DNA from: Botryosphaeria dothidea
Taxonomy: Eukaryota > Ascomycota > Dothideomycetes > Botryosphaeriales > Botryosphaeriaceae
Length of the DNA stretch: 18,714 nt
Assembly (NCBI GenBank): GCA_011503125.2
Contig: WWBZ02000025.1
Coordinates: forward strand, 1 to 18,714
Direction: 5' to 3'
The notes under the pieces: model-generated
Seen by the model: the letters and a program-made list of their open reading frames with translations, nothing else
Databases searched by the model: none
Told to the model about the DNA's origin: nothing
In this document: one piece after another, positions 9,811-18,714 of the stretch
How the letters are laid out: every line of letters starts with the position of its first letter
Position numbering within the stretch: position 1 is the stretch's first letter
Program-made: the position numbers and the translations under genes

Positions 9811-10339
9811 TTAACGCAGTCTTTCTATTAATCTATATTCTATACTCGCAAGCGAATAAGCGCTGTAAAAGAATAAATGTGTAATCTTTTTATCGCAAAG
9901 GTTAAACCGAAAATTATAAAGAGTGTTAAGAAATACTTTTCTAATGAAGCAGATGCGCAACCGGGGGCGGCCGGTCGTCTTTGGGAGGGTCGAGTTGTAG
10001 GTGTAGAAAGCTACCAATTCCATCTCCAATGTTTTGGAAATTGCAATTAGCTTACCGGTAGTAGTGCTTTTTTGGGTATAGTAAAGCATTAAGTTGCGCT
10101 CAAAACGAATTATGTCAAATACTTCATTGGCATCTACTTCAAAGAATTTCATCGCTAATAAGTGCGTTAGAATACGCTACATAATAGCGATATCGCATGA
10201 GATGAAATTCTGTAAGGAGCTAAAAAATACTTGCTCACCGATAATGTCTCCATTGCCATTTTGTATGTGGGCAAGGACTGAATCTGGGGACCGTTGTGTG
10301 ACACTCTCCGCTGGTGTCCAAAGCTTATTCAAACTTCAT
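9811..10339 (-). CDS. Unrecognised two-exon protein, AT-rich gene
   Basis: Exon 2 (10154-9811) is open and reads MKFFEVDANEVFDIIRFERN, then LMLYYTQKSTTTGKLIAISK. It is joined to exon 1 (10339-10239, with LWTPAESVTQRSPDSVLAHI) by an 84 bp intron with donor GTGAGC, branch TTCTAAC and acceptor TTATTAG. The phases agree (GATATT-type codon split as G|CG). An ATG at 10339 is in frame if one T of the TTT at 10331-10333 is extra; the total is then 148 codons, 147 aa. The first two thirds look like a soluble, acidic/amphipathic protein. The C-terminal part after TGRPRL is AT-rich and less protein-like, so a further frame error or an earlier end is possible; one alternative frame there is hydrophobic. 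No family is recognised. Its base composition is more AT-rich than that of the neighbouring TFIIF gene. Confidence 0.45.
10155..10238 (-). other. Intron of the unrecognised gene (84 bp)
   Basis: Read on the minus strand it begins GTGAGCAAG and ends with TTCTAACGCACTTATTAG, a textbook fungal branch site and acceptor. It joins two frames in matching phase, which is the main reason for believing that the surrounding gene is real. Confidence 0.6.
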
Positions 10340-11299
10340 AGAACTAGTACTTTCTACAACTATTAACTGGGCAGATAATCTCGCAAACGGGGACATAAAT
10401 ATAAGAAAGCTCTCCACCATTCAGAAGACGACAATCAGAATCAGGTACATTCATCCATAACACTAATACATGTGCAAATAGTGGCACTCGAAGACAGTTT
10501 CCGCAGCCTGGTGCGTGCGTCCTCTTCTTAAAAGACTTGAGTATGTCAGTCGGATACATATGAAGCTTTTCATTTAAGAAATTGAGTAGGTCATAAACGG
10601 AAAAGTCCCTCTGTCTTTCTATTCCGCAATATGATGGGACGCATTTTGCCTGAGATCGATTTCATCTCCGTTCACAAAAAAAAAAAAAAAAAACTCCATC
10701 TGGCTATGTTGCATTTACTACGACCGTTGACGCGGGCCATCGGCTTGAGCATCCCACTTAACTGCAAGGCAGATGGCACATTCTCACAGACCGAAGCTGC
10801 TTCTCCATATGCCAGAACCGTAGCATTAGGCAGAGAGACTGAGACCCCGGCCTAATCGTCTGACTTATTACATTGGTCGTTGGGTCCGGCAAAAAGTGGT
10901 ATCCCATCATTTTTATTTGTTCGTCTATCAGTCGCACTGATCCTGCGAAAACTACATCTCCCATAGAGCTCCCGATCTCTGCCACACAAATTGTCAACTT
11001 GTCAATCTCCTTGACCATTTTCATCTCGTCTGAATACCTGAGTGATCCCATTCATCCCAGGTTATAACCCTCCCAAAAAAAAAAAAAGACCACCAGTCTA
11101 AACGCCCTGCCATTGGGAAAAATGCTAACCCTTAAAGGTCTTGAATTCCACGGAGAGCCCCGCATCAAACTCGCCCATTATCGTAAAAGAAAGTAACAGA
11201 ATAAACAAGTGGACGCAGGATTTGGACCCGCTATCCCCCTCCCTCCAGCAGGAAGAAATAAAAAACCACGACTCATCAAACCCTCGTCGATGCTCCAAC
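10340..11299. other. Intergenic with poly-A runs and a small doubtful ORF
   Basis: A run of about 18 A lies at 10676-10692 and one of about 13 A at 11076-11088. A minus-strand ORF at 10758-11051 (97 codons, ATG start, MGSLRYSDEMKMVKEIDKL) has plausible composition but no recognised motif and no splice support. It could be a small gene, an exon, or chance. The right end is the 3' flank of the TFIIF gene. Confidence 0.35.
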
Positions 11300-13666
11300 T
11301 CATGGTTTCCTGAAGATCATTTTCGAGTTCTTGTCGTACTGACCGGCGGCCTTGACGTTAGCAATAAATTGGTGTTGGGTCTGGCTGCCTTGCTTGAAGC
11401 GGCCCTTGAATTTCGAAATCAAATGTTGCATGCTGGCACCCTCGGGAGGGATGACGGCGCGGATCTCTTCGACGGAGGGCGGAGGACCGAAGTTCGCTGG
11501 TGCTGTGTTGTTTTGAAGCTTAGCATTTGCGCTTGCATGGTTGCTTGACTACAGCAGACTTTGCTTGTGACTTGGGCTGAGATTTGGGTGATGACTTGAG
11601 AGGTTGCTTGCGTTCTATGAAATAATAGTAACATCGTGGTTTCCAAAAAAGAAAGGGAGAATGAGTAGATTAAATGGTACTTACGACGTGGCTTGCCGCC
11701 TGCAGCACTGCCAGCAGAGGGACTACCGGCCCGGCTGGCTGTACCTCCAACTGCAGGGCTTCCTGCACGGCTGCCTCCAGGAGTGGGTGCTTGTGAGCTT
11801 GCAGACTTCTTGATGCGAGAGGCCAAAGGCTTGCCGCTGTCGGTGGCTTCGCTATCGCTGCCGCCTCCACCAAACTTCTTCTGCTTCTTGCGCGAAGACT
11901 CGTTACCGCTCGCCTCGGAAAGGTTGGGAGAGCCAGGACGCTTGAGGGCCTGGGATGACGACAGCTTGAGCGGGTCACTGGTCTTGGGCCGGTTCGAAGG
12001 AGTATTGCTGCCCTTGGTGGAGGTACCAGAAGCAGTCTTCTCGGTGGTCTCTCCGGCCTTGCCCTTACCCTTCTCAGCTGCTGCCTTCTCCTCCTCACGC
12101 CTACGCTCTTCTTCTTTTTGCTTCTCTGCCTCCGAGTCTTCGGACTCGCTCTGCGATATTTGTCAGCTTTTCTGATTTCCAACAAAAATATTTTGCAATC
12201 AGACATACGTCTTCTGAGTATGGGTTCTCATCACTATCGTTTATGTCGTAGTTGTAGTTCTTCTCGCGCTTGACAATCTTCTTACGCAGACTCTTCTCGA
12301 GCTTCTTCTTGAGCTCAGCCTCAAGAGCTTCCTCTTCTTCCTGTTCCCACACGTCCTTCTCGTCTTTGTTCGCGAAGAAGTTGGCTGACAACTGTTCGCG
12401 CTTGATGCGCTCTTCGGCATCCTTCGTTGTCTCGTCGTCGCCCTCGAACAGACCATTAACACCTTCCTCATCGTCGGCAAAGTCCTCCTTCTCGTCGTAA
12501 TCAATGATGTCGGCGTCGGGAGCAGCATCGGCCTTCATCCAGTCGTCATCATCCGGACGGCGCTTCTTGACTTCCTCATCATCCGCACGGCCGCCGCTGC
12601 GAAGGTAAAGACCTCTCGATCTCATGGAGGCATCTTCCAGCATCCTCTTGTGCGTCTTCTCATGTTCCATTTGCTGCATCCACTTGGGTACATTGCTCTT
12701 CTTCGGCTGCTCACCCTGTGGGTGGAGAGCCCAGCGGGACAAAGCGAAGGCCGCCCTTCTCCTGCTTCTCGATGTCGTCCAGAGACATGCTGACCGCCTT
12801 GTCCTTGACAGAGAACTTGTACCACTTCTCAATGGGAAACCATGCGGAACCTCTCGGTGACCTGGCCCGTTGCGGGGTTAACCTGCTGGTCCCTGAACAT
12901 CATGATGTGCGAGTCCGAAAGAGCAGCCTCGTAAGCACCGACCCAGGTGTTCTTGTTGTCAAAGTCCTCCAAGTGCCAGGGCAGAGTTTCCTCGTAGCGC
13001 AGGCGCGATGCCTTGAGAGCTTGCGGAGTGTCGTTGCGCTCGTAGACCTGTTGGATCTTCTTCTTGTTGTCCACAAAGGTCCTGCCTTTCGACTTGGGCG
13101 CGATCTGGGCCTGTATCTCCTCGCGATTCCGACGCCTCTCCTCTTTTAGGGCTTCTATTCTCAACCGCTCCTTAACTTCCTCCTCGTTTTCCTCTTCCTC
13201 GCCATCATCAGCACCGGCGCCCGATTTCCCAAGAGCAGCGTCGCGTCGGTGCAAGCGGATCGGGCGGGTGAACTCGTCCTGGTTCGTCGGGTCGATGGGG
13301 TGCTTGGATTGAAATTTGACGATGTGATGTCTGAGGCCTTCCAGAAGTGCGCGCTTGGTGGTGAAGACGGGAGTGGCCTTGAACTCGGGACCCGGAGGCT
13401 TGAAACTCCTCGTAGAGGTTACTGGAGGGCGCAGGCTTGAGCGGGAGAGCAGCGCCATTAGAAGCAGGGCCAGGAGGCTTTGCACCAGGTGGAGGGGGCT
13501 TCTTGGCCTGAGCGCGCTTGTCTTTCAGACGCTTCGGCGGCACCAAGGGGTTTGCCTTCGGCTTCGGCGGGCGGCGGAGAGCAGACGGGGCGCTGCCGTT
13601 GGGGGTGTTGCTGGTGCTGGGAGCGGTCGGAGTGGAGCCAGGAGGCCCCGCAGGGGTGGCACTCAT
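11300..13666 (-). CDS. TFG1: Transcription initiation factor IIF large (alpha/RAP74) subunit
   Basis: This is the large subunit of TFIIF, which binds RNA polymerase II and guides pre-initiation complex assembly and start-site use in the nucleus. After a proline-rich N-terminus (about 85 aa) comes the dimerisation domain with TTKRALLEGLRHHIVKF, DEFTRPIRLHRRD, TFVDNKKKIQQVYE and ETLPWHLEDFDNKNTWVG. A highly acidic/basic region follows (DDDDWMKADAAPDADIIDYD, EEEALEAELKKKLEKSLRK), then a Ser/Gly/Pro-rich linker, and finally the winged-helix domain with SVEEIRAVIPPEGASMQHL and LISKFKGRFK. Introns are 12151-12208 and 11615-11684. Four frame breaks, each one extra base, fall near 13403-13405, 12834-12839, 12711-12725 and 11531-11552. 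Without them the gene has 745 codons, close to yeast Tfg1. A working copy is expected to be essential, so the breaks are probably sequence errors. The start ATG at 13666 is divergent from the CutA-like gene. Confidence 0.96.
11615..11684 (-). other. TFG1 intron 2 (70 bp)
   Basis: On the minus strand the donor is GTAAGT after CCACGTC and the acceptor is TTTCATAG. It separates the Ser/Gly-rich linker from the lysine-rich stretch that precedes the winged-helix domain (phase 1). Confidence 0.85.
12151..12208 (-). other. TFG1 intron 1 (58 bp)
   Basis: On the minus strand the donor is GTATGT, the branch site GCTGAC and the acceptor ATCGCAG. It joins PYSED to SESEDSEAE in phase 0, inside the acidic linker. 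Confidence 0.9.
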
Positions 13667-14412
13667 GGCTGGCGATATGTGGCGAGGATGCGCGGGTGAG
13701 GTTGGTGGAGTGAGGTTGTGCGGAGGCTATGATGTCGTAGGCAGAAGCTCGTGCGGGATGAGTACGAGCGGGCGGCGTTGACGCGGGGGCGCCAATGAGG
13801 AAGCGCGCGCAGGATGTCGAAAGCGCGTGTCGCAGGAGAAGTGCGACAGGCAGAGAAGAGGGTTGGGTGGGGTTGAAGGAAAGCGCGTGGCTTTGTGCGG
13901 CGACGGTGTTGATGGGGCGCTGGAGCTCACCAGCAGCGACGCTGGTCTTGGATCACCGGCGGACAGGGATTGGCGGATCAACGTCGGGCCGGCGCGCGCG
14001 GAGCTTGGGGCAGCTTGACGCACATGCGGGCTGCAGCGCATGATTGGAACCATCACTGGCGAGCCTCGCATCACCCAACTCTGATCATCCCCGAGCCTCG
14101 CCAGCATGCTGCTTCATCCGGCCGCCTGAGCTGTCGCCAAGGACCCTCCATCCCCGTCGCACCCGCTCCATATGGGTGCTGCCCGTCCTACAGCTCTTCT
14201 CCAATCCACCAGCTTGCACCCCACGTGGCCTCCATGAGTAAGGCCGAAAGTTTGCTGCGCTTCCTCTAGCACAATCCTCGCACTTTGGACCGCAGCGTCC
14301 GCTCATTCAAAATATCTGGTCATCCCGACACCACTGTCTCGCTCGTTCCTCTACTCACCCCACTTTCCACGCTCGCTCACTTTCCTACTGCCTTCACAGG
14401 CTTCTAGCAATC
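13667..14412. promoter_or_regulatory. Divergent intergenic region shared by TFG1 and the CutA-like gene
   Basis: This 746 bp region separates two divergent starts and should carry both promoters and 5' leaders. The right ~130 bases before the ATG at 14413 are strongly pyrimidine-rich on the plus strand (tctcgctcgttcctctactc and similar), a common feature of fungal core promoters. A TTCACAG just before the ATG could be the acceptor of a leader intron. Several open frames of 60-130 codons occur on both strands, but they overlap each other and show no motif; they reflect the high G+C content. No named factor site was identified with confidence. Confidence 0.6.
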
Positions 14413-17051
14413 ATGAGCTCCGTTCCGCTGGAGGACCAGCTGAGGTCCATGATCTTGAAGAATAGCGGCCCTTCTGATATTGAGCAGCCTACATGCACAG
14501 GCCACTATCCTCCCGAGAATGATGATGCCGCAGCATTCCAAACCCAGCACCAACAATTTCCACCGCTTCCGCCCCCGGGTTCTCGTGGTGGACGCCATCA
14601 AAACAGATCCCGCTCGCAGCAGATTCCAGCCGAAAATGCAAAACAACGCATCACCAAATTCACCTCATGCGTCCCGTCGTGGCCCGCACCATGGTTCCAG
14701 CCACTCGGGTCCTGGCCGCCCCTACTTCGGTCCAGGTTCTCCCCAGCAGCGCCAACATGGTTTCCCATCTCAGCAACCAAGCCCTGGATATGTGCCTCCT
14801 CATATGCGTCACCGCAGCAGTGAATGGCACCAGCAACGAGGTGGGTTTCATCAGTCTAGAGGCTCCTGGCATCATCAACAACCAGGTCAGTTCGGACCTG
14901 CAGCTGTAGCTCAACCTTCCAGTCCAGGAAACTTTGGTCCACGGCACAACTATAGGCAGAGTGCACCAGGCCCCATTCAGAATCCTGCAGCGACCTAATC
15001 CCGGTGGAACCGCCAACGGCTCGTTCCGCCCTGGTCCTCCGCTCTACAACCCTAATCCACGCTATCAGCAATACCAGCAACAGCAACAGGAGCAACTCCA
15101 GGCGCAATGCCGATACTTGGGAGACCTTGCCGCAATTGAGATACCCGAAGTTGCTATGACGGATGATGAGCTGAGAGAAAAGGAACTCTTCGTGGAAAGG
15201 CTCCAGGAAATCTGCCAGAGCCAGATCGCCTCATTCCCGGATGTTCCCAGTATTCAATTCAAGTGTTTCGGTAGCATCGGCACTGGATTTGCCACGAAAG
15301 GCTCTGATATCGATCTGGCTGTCGTCACGTTGCATGTCGATGATACTGAACTCGCGCAAAAAGCCGGACCGCGTGCTTTGGAGAAAATCTTTCTCGATGA
15401 AGGCTTCGGTGCGCGTCTTCTGACTAACACACGCGTGCCCATCATCAAATTCTGCGAGAAACCATCCGAGGAGTTGCTTGCGAACCTGAAGGCGGAAAGG
15501 AAAAAATGGGACGATCTTCCGGAGGAGGAGAAGAAAGCACTGTTGGAAGGTAGATCGAAGTCACCTGAAGGAGACAAGGAAGCCAATACCAACGAGACTA
15601 CCGGAATTGTAGATGCTGCCGGAAACGAGGAATCTCCATCTCCAAAGGATGAGGATGGCTCAGAGGCTGGCAAAAAGGCCTCGGCTAAGAGGAAGAAGAA
15701 TAAGCCCTCTACGTCGAAGGTCACCACTGAGGACCCCGGCAACGACACCACCACCACCCAGGAGAAACCGGGCTTGAATGAGAACGATCCCTCCCATATC
15801 GTCAACAACGGGGGCGGCACCGCAGAAGTAGAAGGAAAAACTGCAGATGCTCTACAAAGGCGTGAGCACCGCCAGGAGAAGCCATGGCTACGCGAAAGAC
15901 CGATGGGACCCCTGGATTTCCCGAAGGAAGGCGTTGGTATTCAGTGCGATCTGAATTTCGCGGGGCATCTGGGAATCTATAACACGAGGCTCCTTCACTG
16001 TTACGCCATCAGTGATCAGCGCGTCCGGGACATGGTCATCTTCGTCAAGGCATGGGCTAAGAGACGCAAGATCAACAGTTCTTACAACGGCACACTTTCG
16101 TCGTACGGTTTACGCGCTGATGGTGCTACATTATCTCATGCGCATCCCCGAGCAGCCTGTTACACCCGATTTGCAATTGCTGAGCAATGTCTCTGTGGAA
16201 GGGAGGTCGCCAGAGGTGGTTGACGTCATCTGCAACGGCCACGTCGTCAAGTTCCTGGCAGACGAGGAGTACATCCGTGACATGGTTCGCGCGGGACAGT
16301 GGACTCGTAATCAAGATTCTCTTGGATCTTTGCTTCGAGGCTTCTTCCGGTACTACGGATGCCCTGGAGTACCGGATCGCGTAGGAGGCTTCCACTGGAC
16401 ACGGGACGTCATCACATTCGGACAGCGCAGACCTTTCGAGAGGATGGTCACGAAGGAGGAGCTCGGCTGGACGAAGGCCCGAATCGAGAAAGACAGCGTA
16501 AGCTCAAGGCTAATATATCTAAGCAAACGAGACGCTGACAAAGAATCCCACAGAAAAAAGAAGTCCGCCACCGCTACCTCGTCTGCATCCAAGACCCCTT
16601 CGAACTCGACCACAACGTCGGCCGCACCGTCAACCACCAGGGCATCTGCGCCATCCGCGAGGAGTTCCGCCGCGCCTGGCGCATCCTCGACGACGAGGCC
16701 CACGCCCGCCCGCACAAGGGCCTGTTCGCCTCCGTCGACGACGACCCGCCCCCGCCCCAGTTCGTCGGCGGCCAGCCCCCGCCGCCGAAGCAGACCGTCG
16801 CCACCGCGCCGGCCGATCACCATCAGGCACCCGAATCGAAGGATCGCACAGGCGTCCTGCCGGAGCTGTCGCCCTCGCTGGATGGCACGTCCGTGGGCCT
16901 GGAGGCGCCGAGGAGGGGCATCGTTTCCACGGTCGACGGCGCCAGGCGCCCGTCTGCTGGTGGCAACGGTGCGAATGGCTTCGGGGCCGAGGCTATTGCC
17001 AAGGTGAACGGCAAGCTGGCCGAGGCGGCGAGGAAGAACTCGTTGAGATAG
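14413..17051 (+). CDS. Cid1-family RNA nucleotidyltransferase (CutA/Cid13-like)
   Basis: This enzyme adds non-templated nucleotides to RNA 3' ends. Fungal relatives include Aspergillus CutA, which marks mRNAs with C/U-rich tags for decapping and decay, and yeast Cid1/Cid13. The conserved N-terminus reads LEDQLRSMILKNS. A Gly/Gln/Pro/His-rich low-complexity region (to about residue 230) follows, then the catalytic core: FGSIGTGFATKGSDIDLAVV (Asp near 298 and 300), a third aspartate in GIQCDLNF (near 512), and the SSYGYALMVLHYLM helix. A charged insertion of roughly 140 aa separates the second and third aspartates. After a 56 bp intron comes the nucleotide-recognition end, DPFELDHNVGRTVNHQG and IREEFRRAWRIL, then a Pro-rich tail. 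Frame breaks of one extra base fall near 14633-14643, 14990-14998 and 16109-16111; the last splits SSYGY. Without them the protein is 859 aa. The key catalytic residues are present, so the enzyme should be active. Confidence 0.95.
16498..16553 (+). other. Intron of the CutA-like gene (56 bp)
   Basis: The donor GTAAGC follows GACAGC, the branch site is GCTGAC and the acceptor CCACAG. The junction is in phase 0 and brings the DPFELDHNVGRT motif into frame; without splicing, the exon reads as a Ser/Thr/Pro-rich frame with no family match. Confidence 0.92.
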
Positions 17052-18714
17052 GAAAATGCTATCTTGCAAGGTCTTTTTCTTCACGGCAGGGATCATAAAA
17101 GAGGCGAAGGCGTTGTGGGATGTCTGGTTGCTGCTACCTACCGTTTTTTTTTGTTGGTGGCACGTGCGCGGTGCATGGGGGCGGTGAGTTCGGTGCTACT
17201 GTTTGTATTACTACAACCGGGGGAGCATTTGCATCAAGGGATGGCGTTTCGGTTGTGGATGAAGGAGGCGAATTGGCCGGAGCTGAGAGCAAAGGAGAAA
17301 AGGAAAGGGCCAACGGCGATAGACGAATGGCTAGGCAGGCCTGGATCTCGCTGGCTCTCGGGCAAAAAGCTGAATTGAGGGGAAGGGAAAAGAGAGCCCG
17401 GACTTCGCTATTCGTCGTACGGAAGCAAAAGCACCTCGCGCGTTAGGGAGGGGCTGAACAGTCTGGAACAGAGCGTAGGTAGTAGCACAATTTACGAGCT
17501 GAAATGTTCATGTAACACAAGAGGGAATCAATGCGTGATATGGGGAAGTCTTACAGTCTCTGCCTCTGTCCTCTCATTCGCCGAGACTCAGATGCCGATC
17601 GAATGCGGAGGCTGAACATTCTCCCTCGGCGCCAGCACTTAAAGCAGGCAGTTGGACGGAGCTGGCAAAGCGAACAGGCGTCCTGCCGCAATAATTGGCA
17701 ATGAAGGCGATTTCTTCAATACTTGCCGGTCGAACACATGACGAAGGCGTCGTGATCGCCGGCTTGGCCTGTCCGTCTCTCTCTCCCAAGAAAAACGCCC
17801 AGCTGTCGAGGCCATCTTCGCTGAGCGTTCTGGAAGGCCGAGAGCATGCGCTGCCCGCCGACACCCCTCGGACTGGGGTGGCGAAGGAATGCCCAAGCCT
17901 TGACTCTCTCCACATTCCACGTTTCCCCACACGGCGCCGCTGCTACTTACTCAACGGCACGATTGCGCGGCATGCGACGCTCTCTTGAGCCGCACCCACG
18001 CCCCGAACGCGGAATGCGCGACGGTCGTGCCCCCCGCAAACAGGCAGGCGATCATCTCTCTGCTGCCTGCCCGCCCCTCGCGTGCCGTGCCTGCGTCGAG
18101 ATTGAGAGAAGCACTTTTTTGCACGACGGGCGATCCCTGCGTCAGACATCCACACGGTGCGAGCAGCTGGGTTTGGACGGCGCTCGTTATTGCGTTCACA
18201 CGGGCGGTCGGCCTATCAGGCCGGGGCGGGCGCACCCTGCTGGTTGGTCGCGCGTGGTTGGCTGGGGAGCTGTGCATGATATAGGGGGGGAGGCGGGTAG
18301 GCGGTGGTGGTACGGCAGCCATTTGCTGCTGCTGTTCCAGCTCGCTGCTGTGCCGCATGTGAATACTTTTGTTCTTTCCTGTTTGCGCTATTGCGCGGCA
18401 CAGCGCCGATGCGCTCTTTGCGCTCGCCGCAGAGAAAGCGCCGTTGCCTACACGCAAGAGAGAAGGATCAAGAGCGAGGGGCGTGATGCCGCCCACCTCT
18501 TCCCGCGCGCCGGATCCAGCAACCAGCAATCGACGCGCCCTTGCCCAAACCCCGGATTCCGGCTGCATATTTGCCATTCCTGGGACTAAGCCGGTCCCTG
18601 GTTTGAGACCGACCACCCCTCCGCTCCGCTTCGCCTGACGTGCGTTAGTGCCGCTGCGGGGAAGCAAGTAGGCAGACAAGCCGGCGGGCACGCCTCCGAA
18701 TGGATCCTATCAGA
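17052..18714. other. GC-rich flank, no credible gene
   Basis: The left part is the 3' flank of the CutA-like gene. From about 17.6 kb the sequence is GC-rich and open on both strands; the two longest frames, 17846-18589 plus and 17951-18691 minus, overlap almost completely. Neither translation shows a domain, signal peptide or splice-linked continuation. A short CAG-type repeat (ELEQQQQ on the minus strand near 18320-18345) is the only patterned feature. The stretch may be the promoter or leader of a gene beyond the right edge. Confidence 0.5.

Noticed and set aside
11670..12206. Minus-strand Arg-rich ORF of 178 codons
   Set aside because: It is an out-of-frame reading of the TFG1 Ser/Gly-rich linker exon and reads through the intron at 12151-12208.
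12711..12725. GTGAGC as an intron donor in TFG1
   Set aside because: The sequence right after it is conserved-looking TFIIF coding sequence (EQPKKSNVPKWMQQM), and no acceptor at a workable distance restores the frame.
15254..15820. Minus-strand ORF of 188 codons
   Set aside because: It is antisense to the catalytic core and charged insertion of the CutA-like gene; no independent support.
16353..17096. Minus-strand ORF of 247 codons
   Set aside because: It is antisense to the 3' end of the CutA-like gene in GC-rich sequence; the plus-strand motifs settle the coding strand.
1..18714. CRISPR arrays, bacterial operons, tRNA or rRNA genes
   Set aside because: No regularly spaced repeats, no Shine-Dalgarno-linked gene runs and no recognisable RNA genes were seen; spliced genes show this is fungal nuclear DNA.

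Overview
The window looks like nuclear DNA of a filamentous ascomycete, plausibly a Dothideomycete. The class is an inference from gene style; the sequence does not prove it. Supporting signs are short GT-AG introns of about 45-85 bp with CTRAC/CTGAC-like branch sites, pyrimidine-rich leaders, a Tad1-like LINE fragment, a DUF6594 membrane protein, and a divergent housekeeping pair: the TFIIF large subunit and a Cid1/CutA-type nucleotidyltransferase.

Layout. The first ~11 kb is sparse and accessory in character. It holds a 5'-truncated LINE 3' end (about 732-1390, minus); a four-exon gene for a secreted lipocalin-fold protein of the CrtC/kievitone-hydratase type (2223-3495, plus); a retropepsin-like relic without its catalytic motif (4218-4616, minus); a DUF6594 three-helix membrane protein (6363-7356, plus); a convergent, spliced, retropepsin-like single gene with an intact DTG motif (7544-8392, minus); and an AT-rich two-exon gene of unknown function (9811-10339, minus). 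The second part is denser and richer in G+C. The TFIIF alpha gene (11300-13666, minus) and the CutA/Cid13-like gene (14413-17051, plus) diverge from a shared ~750 bp intergenic region. About 1.66 kb of GC-rich sequence without a credible gene follows.

The most important observation for any reader of this sequence is that almost every gene is interrupted by single-base frame breaks. I count about twelve, and each behaves as one extra base, often inside a short homopolymer. They occur in two genes that should be essential or strongly conserved, four in TFIIF alpha and three in the CutA-like gene. At one site a catalytic-family SSYGY motif is split by an extra T. Sequencing or assembly insertions are therefore the simplest explanation, and the broken frames of the accessory genes should not be taken as evidence of pseudogenes. 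When one extra base per site is allowed for, the exon lengths of all six genes sum to multiples of three.

How the genes relate. TFIIF alpha (RNA polymerase II initiation) and the CutA-like enzyme (3' tagging of mRNA and small RNA) are both RNA-metabolism genes and probably share a promoter region. The accessory genes do not form a recognisable pathway. The lipocalin-like gene could come from secondary metabolism, but no synthase lies in the window. The best candidate for something undescribed is the stand-alone retropepsin-like gene facing the DUF6594 gene.
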